From positions 39,990,150 through 40,054,149 of the forward strand of contig NC_016134.3 of NCBI RefSeq assembly GCF_000005505.3: DNA of 64,000 nt, given 5' to 3'. Each line of letters starts with the position of its first letter. Within the stretch, counting starts at the first letter, position 1. A program made the position numbers and the translations under genes. The notes beneath the pieces were generated by a model. The model worked only from the letters and a program-made list of their open reading frames with translations, did no database searches and was not told the DNA's origin. This stretch comes from Brachypodium distachyon. Its lineage: Eukaryota; Streptophyta; Magnoliopsida; Poales; Poaceae. Shown piece after piece: positions 37,290 through 49,091 of this stretch.

Positions 37290-37815
37290 AGGGCGAATTA
37301 TATTTTTTTGAGAGGAACGATGTGGCTTTATTGATTCAAGAGACAAAGTACAAAAAAGAACAAAGATAACAAAGATATTCAACAAAACTAAAAACTTCAT
37401 TGTAGTCCTTCGAAGTGAACTTCTCTTGATTCATTCTTTGCATTTTGATGCTTCTCCAAGTATTCGTTGACAAAATTGCAGAATACCATGCTTGCACAAG
37501 CTGAACTAACATCAGAGGTTTTAAAAAACCGCATGAGCCGCCCACCTCAAACGGTGAGAACCTAGAATCATTGAACGCACCATGACCAGGGTCATACCCC
37601 TTGCAACACAAGCTGTAAAACTGTTACTCCGTCGATGAATCAACGAGATTTTTTTTTGCCAAAAACACGAAAATACGTGCCATGAGAACCATTGACTCCA
37701 TGTCATAGGTTACAACACCTACACCAGAACGATGAAGGAGACATGACACCAATCTTCTAGACGTTGTCGTCTCCATTGCCAAGACGTCGCCGAGAATCAC
37801 ACAAAAACCTAACAA
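37290..37815 (-). mobile_element. Probable non-LTR element remnant
   Basis: A T-run with TTTTTTTGAGAGGAACGATG at 37302-37322, read on the minus strand, is an A-tailed 3' end of LINE type (AATAAAGCCACATCGTTCC then A-run). Only short broken frames exist upstream of it. Confidence 0.4.
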
Positions 37816-38483
37816 AAAAAAGGTAGCAAAACTTGATGCCAGATGTTGATTTATGGTTTCCCTTATCTCTTAGAGGTCAGATCGGTCGTGAGAGACGAGG
37901 AAAACCGCTAGAGATTGAAACTTCCTCGAAGAGGATGGCTGGCGGCTAGGGTTTTCTTTCTAGGTTATCTTCTGTAGACACTACTAGAAATCACAAGTTT
38001 CCCTAGGGTACATGTGTTTCCCTAGATCCGATTTTACTTACTTTAGGTAAAGTAAAGTTGCAAATAGTGTTACTCTAGGTAAAGGAAATTTGCATCCAAA
38101 AATAAATATGAAGTAAACTTTCCCTTGAGTTATTTGGCCCCTAGGTAAAGAATGCCACCCTGGCTGAGAAAAGAAGCTCATGGCGGGCGATTTGCTTCTC
38201 TTCTCGGGTCCATCCCGCGCTTTTTTTCCCATCGCGCACGCGACGCTTTGCGTGGGCCCGGTCGACAGCGAGAGGGTTGAGCGAAAATTTTCTGGTCCGT
38301 GGAGAAGGACCCGCTCTGGATAATCTTCTCCCCTCGATTTGCTTCTCTTTCCCCTCTCCTAGTCTCCTCCTCCTCTCGCAACCCTTCTCTCGCCGCCCTC
38401 TTCCTCTTGCTGTACCCACGCCGCCCCACCCTCCCCTGCCAGCCCCGCCCTCCCCCGCCCGCCGTACCAGCGTTGCGCCGCTA

Positions 38484-38773
38484 TTCTCCTCTGTCTCTGC
38501 CCCTCCATGCCATACTCGCAGTCTCCGCCCCTCCCCACCATATCCGCGCCGCCGAGAACTGCCGCCTCCGCTGTCAAGATGGGCGTGCCGCTACGAGGAT
38601 GCGGTCGCGGTGACTGTTTTTGGAGGGATTCTCCTGTGTCTCCGCCCCTCCCTGCCATACTCGCAGTCTCCGCCCCTCCCCGCCATATCCGTGCCGCCGA
38701 GAACTGCCGCCTCCGCTGTCAAGATGGGCGTGCCGCCTGCGAGGATGTGGTCGCAGTGACCGTTTCTGGAGGG
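38484..38773. repeat. 145-bp tandem duplication in the CACTA interior
   Basis: Copies 38484-38628 and 38629-38773 share long identical runs (CATACTCGCAGTCTCCGCCC, GCCGAGAACTGCCGCCTCCG, CTGTCAAGATGGGCGTGCCG). The unit is GC-rich and open in several frames; it may derive from a captured gene leader, but no protein family is recognised. Confidence 0.85.
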
Positions 38774-39782
38774 ATTCGCCGAGGAATCTGGGCTGCAGCG
38801 GGTCTGTGCCGTCCGTAGTGGCTCCTTGTGGTGGCCGCCCCTTGACCATCCCCCTTCAGGTCCGTCCTCTCTCATCTAAATCTTCTCTAGCGCTCTGTCT
38901 CTCCCGCTCTAATTTCTAATTTTATTTGCTATGTGTCATGTTCTATGTGTCTTTGTAATGATTTCAGTCGATTGATTTGGTTGTCTGAAGCAACGATTTG
39001 GCCAAAGTATATAACTAATTTGTATCCAACTTTCAATGGGGGCTAAATTTCTATGGCCAATGCGAGGATGCTGTCATGAGGGGGGCTCAATTTCAATGGC
39101 CAAAGTATATAACTAATTTGTATCTAAATGCACCATTTACACTTTGATATGGAAGTATATTCAGTACTTGAACACATGGAGAAACTGTCTCACCCTTATC
39201 ATCTTATCGATCTGTAGTAAAGCCCAAGGCCGTGGTGTTGGTACTACTAAATTTCAGAGATTTGTTGTGATGATTACCTATACTACTTTCACCACGACCA
39301 GGGCTACAACCCAGGGTGCCTTGGGCGTAGATCCGCCCCTGCACATGCTGCTGCATTCTTAACCTTGTTTTGCACTGATAAAAATATTAAAATGATAATG
39401 TATTGATGTTCTTGTATGTATTTTGAAGGAACAATTGTGTGAAGCATGCTGTTCAGAAGTAAATGTTCTGAAAGCTTTGTGTTTCTAAGGCTTGCCGTTC
39501 AGAGGTATGTATAATATAGATACGACTAAGTGCAGTACTAATTATAGCATTATTTTGCTTTGTCTAATTAATTTGTACATCGATTCTTTTTAGAGAAATA
39601 CAAGTTTTTGCTAGCCAGATTGAAGGAATAAAGAACAAACTGATCTTCTGTGCTACTGAAGCGACCGCCCCCGTACATAGGTTCGATCTCTGTGCTTTAA
39701 GTGCTAGTCCCTGGATCGACTCACTAGCACACACAGTTTCAAGATGTAATATCATAGAACAAAAGTCTCAAGTATTAGAACG

Positions 39783-42700
39783 TGTCATCCAGAATTTAAG
39801 AGTACTTACAAACTCGCATAACCCTATGGGTTAGCTGGAAATAGAACAATTGTTCAACAGCGAAAAGCGAAAGATACAAGGGCTACATCAACACCATGGT
39901 GAGAGCGTGTTGGAATGTAGGCCCGTAACCCAAAGACCAAAACGTACCCTTACTCGTCGGCGGCTTCCTGCATCATTAAACGATGCAGCCACCAGGGTCA
40001 ATACATTGAATATATTGGCAAGATCACTAGGAGTTATATCAAAACCTATCAAGTATATACATAATCTGGCAAGGTGGGGTTCAGGCTATTTGCATAAAAG
40101 CTTAATTGTTTAATCCTATCTTTTAATCAAATAATTTTAACACTATTGGACATGGGGTAGACACACCCATGCTCCTATTAAACTAAAGACATTGAGTAGA
40201 CACATCAATGCTCCTAAACCCAAGTTCAAACCATTCATTTTATTAAGAAATTAGAATGAGTGAGACTTTCCTTACAGCTCCACTATCAAGTTGCTCATAT
40301 TTGTCCATAACCGGGGACACGGCTAAGTACTTAGTTTTGACGCTCTCGAGAGTTTGTACACATTCCCCACAAGAAACCGACGGGTTAATCCCTTGCTGTC
40401 CTCAGGGTAGAGTAGCAACGACGTCGATTACGAGATTTTCAGAAGTAATTCCCTAAATCACGAGAGAATCACGCTCCTCCTACACAGGCTACCTCAGTAG
40501 AACTCCTCGGGTCTAGGTTCATACAACATACTCTATTCTCGCCAGAGCCCATTTTGCACCGTGGTTGTACTAGAAGCTACTAAATAGAAAACTAGTTCAG
40601 TCTCGGCTACCCCAGGTGGCATTCCACATTTGCGACGCAGGCGCTCCCATAGACCTGGAGAGACGACTCATAGAAATGGACCCATAGAAATGGATCTGAC
40701 GCCGCATAACATCAAAATCCTCAAAGCCGTCCACCCAGGATGGTTCATTAAATTAATTGTTTTGCCTTACTCTAATAAAACATCTCATTTCGCCATAGAC
40801 ATAACAATTTCCCCCACGATAGTACCATAGCCTAGCATTCAACTACAATCGATGGCAATTTGGTAGCAAGGTATTGGCAAGGGCAAAACTATATTACCTG
40901 AGATTTATAGCTAGCATAGAGGTACAAGTAATATTCCTAATGCAACTAATAAAACAACTAGTGCATAGTAAAAATATTTGGAAAGTGATCAAAGTGAACT
41001 GCCTTGTCCAAGGTTGTGGTAGTTCTCGCACTCTTCGCAACAACAAGGTTCACAATCCACACAATCTAAAATAAAAGAATACACACACATAAACATGATA
41101 TTCAAAACAAAAACATGCCATGATGCAAAAGTCATGATGATGCACATTTAGATTGGTTCTAAACTTAACAAGTTTAATTTCTGTTTTAAAGAGCTTTACA
41201 AAAAGTCTGGACAGATTATAACTAATAAAGAGGTAATTACTTGGTGTGAAACAAAGATGAGCTTTAATTAAAAGCTTATTAGATTTTTGTAAAGCATGGG
41301 GCAAGATTAAATTTGTGTGGCAATATTATTTACAAAATAATTTCCCCTCTGGCCTAGTGGACAGAGAATATACCCAAAACATTTTTCAACATGCTAACAT
41401 GTTCAAAACTAGTTTGAAACAATTCATATGAATTTTAAACCCTAATTAAGCATTCTGCAATTTGCTTCTGTAAAAGTTGTTCAAAGTCAAAATTAAACTA
41501 TGCCAAAAGATTCTACACATTGTGAGGATTCCAGAAAGGTGCAGAACTTCAAATTTGGTCAAATGGTTTAATAATATGATGATTTGAAGTTTCAGGGGCT
41601 TTTCTTCAAAACTGCTAATTATTTCGGCCGGGAATTAAGTTTTAATTTTATAAGGCGACACGTGGCGCTATCCTACTGGTCGGTACCGGTTCAGGATTGG
41701 AATAAAAGGCAGCCGTCAGATCCACATAAAATGGATGGCCCAGATCCACGGATAGCCCTTCACTTAAGTGTTCTAATCTCAACCGTGGAAAGGAGATCGG
41801 ACGGTCGGGGAGCATCTGCCTTACCTCCGGCAGCGGCGCTAGGGTTCCGGCGACGGCGGCGGTGCGGGAAACAGGGGCATGGGCGTTCCGGTGATCCTCG
41901 GAGCTCGGGAGTCGGCAGTGAAGGTGCGGCTCCGCGAGACGAACTCGAAGGCGGCGGCGGTTTTCCTCGAGGGCGACGGGAACGACGCCTAGGACGACGG
42001 GAAGAGGCGGCGCCGGCGATGAGCTTCGGGCGGGTCGGGTCTTGGCGCTACGGGGCACAACAAAAGAAAAAGAGCGCGTCACGAGGTGCGCAATGAAGAG
42101 AGGAGAAGGAAGCACCAAAAAGTGGCGGTTAGAGTTCACCGGCTAGTCGGCAGCGACCAAAAAAGACGGCGGTGTCCGAAGCTTCTCCGGCGAGGAATTC
42201 GGGCAGCCTGGCAGCGAAATTGAGCGAGAGGAGAGAGGGACTAGACTGCGGGGGTGAGAGGCTTTAAGATGACGCGGTCGGTTGCGGAGATGGGGGTCGT
42301 GGGCGAGAGCGACGCGGGTTGAGATCGTGTCCGGCGTGGACGTTGCCTGCGCGTGGTTTTCTGCTCGGCCGTTGAAGGAGGAGGACAATGCTGACAGGTG
42401 GGGCCCACCTGTCAGCGGCACAAGCAGCGCGCGCGGGCTGGGCGGCGGCCTGGTGCGGTCGGCGCACTAGGTAGGTGGGCCGGTTCGGCCCATTTGGCCG
42501 GGCCGGCCGCTGTTTCCTTTTTTTTCCTTTTCTTTTTCTATTTTCTGTTTTTGAATACAAATTTTGATTCAAAGCTCCAATTCAAACCAAATAAATTGCA
42601 ACAAAAATTATAAAATCATATTTTCATATGATTCAACTTTTGGGACAAGAATTCCCTCAAAATAAAATATTTTAAAATACTTTTGCCTATAAACTAGCCT

Positions 42701-42988
42701 TTAGGGCTTTCTAGCTATTAAAATATTTAGTGTTTCAAATCAAATTCAAATGTCAAGGTATGGGGTAGCTTTATAAATGCATTAAACCCCTTTTTATGCC
42801 TAAACCCTCATGGGCTAAAGTGCAAACAACCAAATCAAGAAGAAGGCCAGATTCAAATAAAAGTACGTTTGTTAATGAGTTTCCTGACTTAAACTTTAGG
42901 GTTTTTTTTAAATGTGATTAAATGCAAAGGTGACATGATGCTATGAAATGCAATGCATATGAAAGGTTTTGAAATTTGGGATGTTACA
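39783..42988 (-). mobile_element. Gypsy LTR-like insertion (minus orientation)
   Basis: Read on the minus strand the block begins TGTAACATCCCAAATTTC at 42988, a start typical of grass Ty3/gypsy LTRs, and a possible end ...GGATGACA lies at 39783. It includes the run GGTTCATTAAATTAA/CCACCCAGGATGG near 40725-40755 that I associate with chromovirus LTRs. A palindrome CTGACAGGTGG-GGC-CCACCTGTCAG lies at 42391-42415. No 5-bp target duplication was found at these borders, so the left limit is uncertain and the retroelement may continue to about 39590. Confidence 0.42.
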
Positions 42989-43944
42989 GCTACAAAGCAG
43001 TCAAGTAAGCATTCCATGTCTTCTGAACAATTCCATGACTAAATGTACAATGGTTGGGATGAAAGCTGAAAGCAGGAATGTTTCTGCTGCGGCAGAAAAA
43101 CAGGCTGCAGGTGCTTGAGGCAGCTCGAGGAGGAAGAAGAAGAGGAGGAGCGGCTAGCTGCTCCAACATAGTCATTACGCTGTCCAAATTTTGTATCTAA
43201 ACAAAAGGTATTTCTATGTTTCAGTTCCAGTTTTGTATCTTTTTAGGGAAATCTGTCTCCAATAACTCAATTGGCATACAATTCCAATTTTTCTTTGATT
43301 GGTGCTCTAGATTGGCTGATTGTGAGTTGGTTGATTGTCTATCACTTGTTTCTAGCTACAAATTAAGTTGGTTGATTGTCTAGCACTCTGGCAACCTCGT
43401 CTTTGTCAAGTTCTTTCGGTAGGCTCAGTGGTATACATGCATGCTTATCCTCCCTCTGTCCCTATTGGCTGTGGTCATGGACAGGTTTGCTAATTGGACA
43501 TATGTGCTTTGCTGGTTGTTCCTTTTTCTCCCCAAAAATACTAGAATCTAGTTGTCATATAATCTGATGCCTTCTTCTAGATCTGCACTCTTGAGTTTTG
43601 TTTGTCAATACACTGATCGACACACTGTCCTGTGCTTTCTTCTCACAATAGAGAAATACTATTAGCTTTCTTAGGATGTCATATTAACTGTGTGTACAGC
43701 TCGAGAGATTGCAGCCCTTTTAGCATAATTACTCCAATGCATGTAAACGTAAGTTTAGTACGAGCATGCTTGAATATATTGATTATACCACATAATTACT
43801 CTAATGCATCCAAACATCTAAACAGAGTACATGTAGTGTTGCTTTTAAGTTAAAGGTATATACTGACTCGATTTCTAATGAGATGTTAATTACTACCATT
43901 GTATATATTGATGCTACCACATGATTGTTGTGTTATTTTCAAGA

Positions 43945-44091
43945 GCACAATGCCAGCTCAAATTTTTCTGCCGACGAGCCTGCGCATGCTGCAGATCAAG
44001 ATGCGTTTGGAGGTTTCTTCAATGAGATTGCAACAGGCACAATTACTTTCTCATCGCTGCTCATGAGTAGGCAAATGCCAGCAACTGAATA
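43945..44091 (+). pseudogene. Possible captured exon in the CACTA element
   Basis: After a TTTTCAAG acceptor-like end there is an open stretch reading HNASSNFSADEPAHAAD... to a TAG at 44089-44091. It encodes about 48 residues of normal protein-like composition. The sequence stands out from the AT-rich surroundings. I do not recognise the family. It could be a C-terminal exon of a captured host gene or of an element-encoded protein. Confidence 0.3.
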
Positions 44092-44723
44092 GGTCTTGCT
44101 TATGTAGATTTTTGGAGTAGCAAAATCTAGCTACTTACTGATATGTGACAATAGTTGACATAGCGTGTCATATTTTTTTGGCCATAGCTAAGTCTAGCCA
44201 TGTATGATCTGTCACGGCTGTAATCATTTGTTGCTTGCTACTGATCAGACATGTTATTTGAATGAAGACTTAGAATGAGTGAATATAATGTGTCTTCTGA
44301 AGTTTTTGTTGGTTATTAATTTTGGCTCCATTCGAACATATTTGAATTATGGTCATTTCAAATTCAAATATTGTCAACATGAATTTATGTATGGTCAATA
44401 TGAATTACATATGGTTCCCTAGAGTGTAGTATAGATCCTGGTGGTAAAGTCCTCTAGGGAAAGATGATGATGTGGCAAATCTGATTCAAATATTGGTCCC
44501 ACTCCTTTCCCTAGAGCTAAATTGACCCTAGGGATCATAACTTTCCATGTTGGCACATAGCTACCATGTGATTTCTTTACCTAGAGTTTCAGCCACTAGG
44601 GAAAGAAATATTCCCCTAGAGTTATACAAATGCCACTAGGAAAAGCCCTCTTTTCCCACCATACTATACCTAGGGTTCTTTCCCTAGTGCGGTTAGTAGG
44701 TAAAGCTTTTACCTAAAGTTACC

Positions 44724-46027
44724 TAACGAGTATGCCTCTCAGCTGTATCCAAGATCTTGATTGGTTTCTCTTCATAAGTGAGATTGCTTTGAATCTTGAC
44801 TTCTTCAAGTGGAATTGTATCCCTCAGTGGCGTATCGGCCATTTCCGGGTGACATTTCTTCAACTGCGACACGTGGAACACGTCGTGGACGCTTGTCAAC
44901 ACTTCAGGTAATTCCAACTTGTAAGCTACCTCTACTTGGCATGCTAGAACCTTGTAAGGTCCAATGAAGCGTGGTGCTAGTTTTCCTTTAATCCCGAATC
45001 TCTTAACTCCGCGTATCGGAGAAACTCTAAGATACGCTCTGTCCCAACCTCATAGGTGACTTCCCTACGCTTGGAATCTGCATAACTTTTCTGCCTGGAT
45101 TGAGCAATCTTGAGTCTGTCTCGAATCAGCCTGACCTTCTCTTCGGCATCCTTTATCATGTCGGGTCTGAATAAACTACGGTCTCCTACTCCATCCCATA
45201 GTAAAGGTGTTCTGCATTTCTTGCCATACATAGCTTCGAAAGGTGCCATGCCAATACTTGATTGAAAACTGTTGTTGTATGAGAACTCTGCATATGGTAA
45301 ATTCTCATCCCAGCTAGATCCATAGTCCAGAACGCAAGCTCTTAACATATCCTCGAGGATTTGGTTCACTCTTTCAGTTTGTCCATCCGTCTGTGGATGA
45401 AACGCTGTGCTAAACTCCAATCTCGTGCCTAGAAACTCGTGCAATTGTTTCCAAAATCTTGAAGTAAATTGAGTACCTCTGTCCGAGACGATCTCTTTAG
45501 GAACTCCGTGTAGGCACACAATCCTAGATATATAGCGTTTGGCCAACTGAGCACTTGTATAAGTGGTCTTCACAAGTATGAAATGGGCAACCTTAGTCAA
45601 ACGGTCAACTACAACCCATATTGAATCATAACCAGATTTTGTCTTCGGCAAGCCGGTGATGAAGTCCATGCCTACTTTATCCCATTGCCAGTCTGGCACT
45701 GGCAACGGTCGTAGTAATCCAGTTGGTTTCTTATGTTCAGCTTTGACTTTGCTACATACATCACACAGAGCAATGTACTCAGCGATATCTCGTTTCAATC
45801 CTGTTCACCAAATTTTTTCTTTCAAATCCATGTACATCTTTGTGTTCCCGGGGTGAATCGAGTACGGTGAATCGTGAGCCTCTTGAAGTATTAGCTTTCT
45901 GGTCTCGGGGTTCTGTGGTACACAAATACGTTTCTTAAACCATATGGTACCTTGGTTATCCTCAATGAATCCTTTCGCCTTTTCGGCAATCATATCATCC
46001 TTTATCTCTCTGATTTCTGAGTCGTGA
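44724..46027 (-). mobile_element. Ty3/gypsy pol fragment: integrase and partial chromodomain region
   Basis: The minus strand carries the integrase zinc-binding part (His-His then CDVC), the catalytic core (MDFITGLP, SDRGTQF, and the Glu in ERVNQILEDM) and the GPY-type end, then part of the chromodomain linker (VLTSVHDVFHVSQLKKCHP). A TGA replaces the second Trp of the conserved IWW motif near 45807, and a frameshift separates 44977 from 44917. It is a dead fragment of a chromovirus-type element without LTRs of its own, wedged between the broken CACTA end and the 3' side of glycosyltransferase paralogue 3. Confidence 0.88.
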
Positions 46028-46144
46028 CGTTTGAGTTACAGCACGTCTCCTGTATAGATCAGATGCTATACGTACATAACTCATGTAAACTGTAGTGGAT
46101 TACCAATTCATCAATGTTTAATTAGCTGTAGTTGCATTAAATAA

Positions 46145-47902
46145 TTATTTATTCTTTGGCCGGTCCCGTGCGTCCTTGAACTGCTTCCACTCGTCCATGA
46201 CGCCCTGGAGCTTCTCCAGCTTCCACTTGAGCCCCTTGACGCAGTTGCCGTGGAACGTGCAGAGCTGCCGGAAGTCCTTCTTGGGCTCGCAGAAGCCGCC
46301 GAAGTGCGCCGTGTCCACGAAGTGCACCGCGGCGCCGACCCGCGTCGACAGCTCGTGCTTCACCTTCTCGAACACGTCCTGCTCGTTCTGGCCCGGGTAC
46401 GCCTTCCTCGCCTCGTGCCACACTTTGAAGAAGGCGAGCGTCCTCGTGTTCGACCTCGCCGACACGAACCCGCCGTTGGTCTGTTTCCACACGTCGTACG
46501 GGTCGTCGCCGCCGAACCTGTCGGCCGATATGGCGATGTCGGCGCCCACCGGGATGCGCAGCAGCGGGTTCCGGAACCACACGATGTCCACATCCTGATG
46601 AAGACGTACAAATCAAAAAGTTCAATTAATTTCAGCTTTAAAAAGATTTGTTTTGGATTAGTTGGCATCGGCGGGTGGTGTTCACCGTGAATACGAAGGA
46701 GAAGCCGAGCTCCAGGACGTGGTTCTGGAACCTGTTTCTGGCCCACATCATCTCCAGGTAGTCCCCGGACATGAACTCCTGCTCCTTGGTGAGGTTCATG
46801 CCGCCGCCGGCGTCGAACGAGTAGCACAGCGGGTGCACGCGCTGGCACTGCTCGAACGCCTTGCCGTCCACGGTGACGATGACGAGGTGCTTCAGCAGGC
46901 GCTCCGTCTTGTCCCCGACGCGGAAGCTCTCGAGGAAGAGGTCGAGGAGCGAGCCGGGCGCCGTCCATGCTTCGTTGGTGAAGGTCATTATGATGGTGTT
47001 GTCCTCCATGGCTGCCTTCCTCAGCAGCTCGGCAAGGTCGTCGTCGTCGTCTTTGCGTGCAGCCGTCGCCTGCAACTCAAGCACGCATCGGTTCACACAA
47101 GCAAGCCTTACACCGAATGTTGTGATTGGGGATTTGTTTTAGCGACGGACTGTGTGTCTTTGTTTATTAGGACCGCCGGATAGGACTACGAGGATTTGTT
47201 AGCCTCCATGCCGACTGCAAATTGCGTAAACATTTATCTAGACGTTCACCATATCGATAAAGAAATTGCGAAGCTTCCAAAGTTTTTGAAAATTTAAGCA
47301 TGCACCTCATGCTATAACATACTCCGTATGAACCTATAAAATTAATCCTCTTTCAGGCTTTTTTTTTCTATGCATGAACCTATAAAGTAACAGAGGTAGT
47401 AGATAGGAAAAGTCCTCAGAAAATAAGTGTCTGAGATTAAATAAAATTTCAGGCAACTCAACAAAACGAAAATGGACAACCTCTTTCTAAAATTTCTTTC
47501 AAAGCCATGGGCCCTAACATTTGGTGAAAATAAATAATTTTTTTGACTTGAATTAAAACAAAACCTAGTCGTGAGGCTAGTCGATCGGGCAGCTGAGAAT
47601 TAAGGAATCCTTCTATTTTGCAAACATGCATAAACCTCTCCGCGCTCTGGAAAAACACGAAAAGGCCACATATAGGCCATCCCTGTAAAATGAACCAAAC
47701 AGTTTAAAAGCACTGGAAGTCTGGAACCCCACGTAATTAAACGTACCATGCCGGGACTTCTTATCCCAGGATGTGCTTGGGTCCAGTTGCGCGTGGCCTC
47801 GACGTCGCACGGGCACGACGAATGCGAGAACAGCAGCACGCCGGAGGCCGCGACGAGCGCCGCTGCCAGGACGAAACGCAGCAAATTGCTCAAGGTGAAC
47901 AT
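46145..47902 (-). CDS. GT77-like nucleotide-diphospho-sugar transferase, paralogue 3
   Basis: Three exons, 47747-47902, 46686-47069 and 46145-46594, all phase 0, 329 residues. It has the same first intron as paralogues 1 and 2 plus an additional 91-bp intron that falls exactly between FVFT and the DVDIVWFRNPL catalytic strand. The N-terminal anchor LLRFVLAAALVAASGVLLF, the DxD motif, QTNGGFVSARS and CEPKKDFRQLCTFHGNC are present. It is more diverged (ISADRFGGDDPYD in place of ISCDQYYGDNPYD) and lacks the common C-terminal tail. Function as for the other two: a Golgi glycosyltransferase with unknown donor and acceptor. An intact frame and canonical splice sites argue for a working gene. Confidence 0.9.
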
Positions 47903-47959
47903 GACTGAACCGCGCGCGATCGATGGAACTCCCCTGCGGTGTCCCAACACCCAGTGCTG

Positions 47960-47971
47960 AGATATATATGA
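47960..47971 (-). promoter_or_regulatory. TATA box of glycosyltransferase paralogue 3
   Basis: Minus strand TCATATATATCT about 60 bases upstream of the ATG. The same box and its flanks (AGATATATATGAGAC(T/G)CCGG) recur at 48383-48403 in the duplicated promoter. Confidence 0.65.
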
Positions 47972-48284
47972 GACTCCGGCCCACGGTGAATAACCAGCTG
48001 ATCCGATTCTGACGCGCAACTCGCAGTTTTCTTTACTGATGCCAGCAAGCGAAAGATGAAATTTAAGAGATTGTGTGCAAGTTACACTAAGGGCATTCAT
48101 GCATGCAGCTATATGGAGTATAGCTAGCTTGGATAAAGTATAATGACCCGGTCAGACATGCATGCTCTGGCTAGCTACTTGGGCACGCAAAGGAGAGTCT
48201 AGTCTAGCACACTTAAAAACTTGCGATTGCTTAGTTACCGTTTTGCCATTCGAATTTGTACCCAGCGACCGCGTGCTATCTAGC

Positions 48285-48890
48285 ATCGAGCAATTTGCTC
48301 AAGGTGAACATGGCGAACCGATCGATCGATCGAATTAATCCCTGCACTGTCTCACAGCAAAGCAATCGCAACACCGCGTGCAGATATATATGAGACGCCG
48401 GCAGGGCAGGGACGAAGGCAGGAATTCAACACGTGGGAAGCCATTTGGGGTTAGGAGCGGGAGGGGGCAGAATTAGAGAGACGATCTATTTTCAATGGAT
48501 TTTTATTGAGTTGATCAGTACATATTAAGTAAAATCAAATTTATTAGGGGCAACTTGCAATTTTCTTTACTGATGCCAGCAAGCGAAAGATGAAATTTTA
48601 AGAGATCGTGTGTGTATGCAGCGGCGGAGCCAGAAATCCATCAAACCCTAGGCCAACACGAAAATTACCAAGTTAAGACCCATGACAAATCACTAAAATT
48701 AAAGAAAAACATTCGACGCCCAAGGCCGCCGCCCTGAACTGCCTGGTCCTGTCTCCGCCTCTGGCTATATGGGTGTATAGGCTAGCTCTAGCTTAGGATA
48801 AAATACATTAATGAACCGGTCAGACATGCATGCTGGCTAGCTACTTGGGCACGGAAAGCAGAATTTAGCAACTTGCAATTGCTTAATTCA
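48285..48890 (-). pseudogene. Decayed duplicate of the paralogue 3 promoter and first codons
   Basis: Three colinear blocks match the region around and upstream of the paralogue 3 start. 48290-48316 (CAATTTGCTCAAGGTGAACATG) corresponds to 47884-47905. 48549-48611 (TTTTCTTTACTGATGCCAGC) corresponds to 48018-48080. 48785-48870 (CCGGTCAGACATGCATGCT, GGCTAGCTACTTGGGCACG) corresponds to 48123-48205. The ATG-side copy includes the TATA box, but no coding sequence follows beyond the first codons. An insertion of roughly 100-130 bases separates blocks one and two. Confidence 0.75.
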
Positions 48891-49091
48891 ACCGTTTGAA
48901 CTTTACTACACTCGCAAAGGAGACAAGTGGAAGGATGAAACCGATAAGTCATATAATCGGTTTAAGCATACAACCGATTTTCGAATTTAATACTACAACC
49001 GATCGATAAGCATATGGGAGCAAAGGAACGTCATCTTTGTTTTTGGTATGCAGGAGTCATTTTCATCCTCTCTTTTTTCTCAGAGAATTTT

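Larger units (their letters stand above)
37979..44720. mobile_element. CACTA element, left TIR present, right end truncated
   Basis: The left end is CACTACTAGAAATCACAAG at 37979, the standard CACTA terminus. It is followed by subterminal repeats built on TTTCCCTAGGGT, CTCTAGGTAAAG and CCCTAGGTAAAG. The same repeat family, in the orientation expected of the other side, occupies 44420-44715 (CCCTAGAGT, GGTTCTTTCCCTAG, GGTAAAGCTTTTACCTAAAG), so most of the element is bounded. The terminal CACTA on the right is missing where gypsy pol sequence starts at about 44724. No transposase is recognised, so it is non-autonomous. It hosts a GC-rich tandem duplication and an LTR-like insertion. Confidence 0.75.

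Noticed and set aside
41584..42572. Plus- and minus-strand frames of 100-170 codons
   Set aside because: They lie within LTR-like gypsy sequence and have no protein family features.
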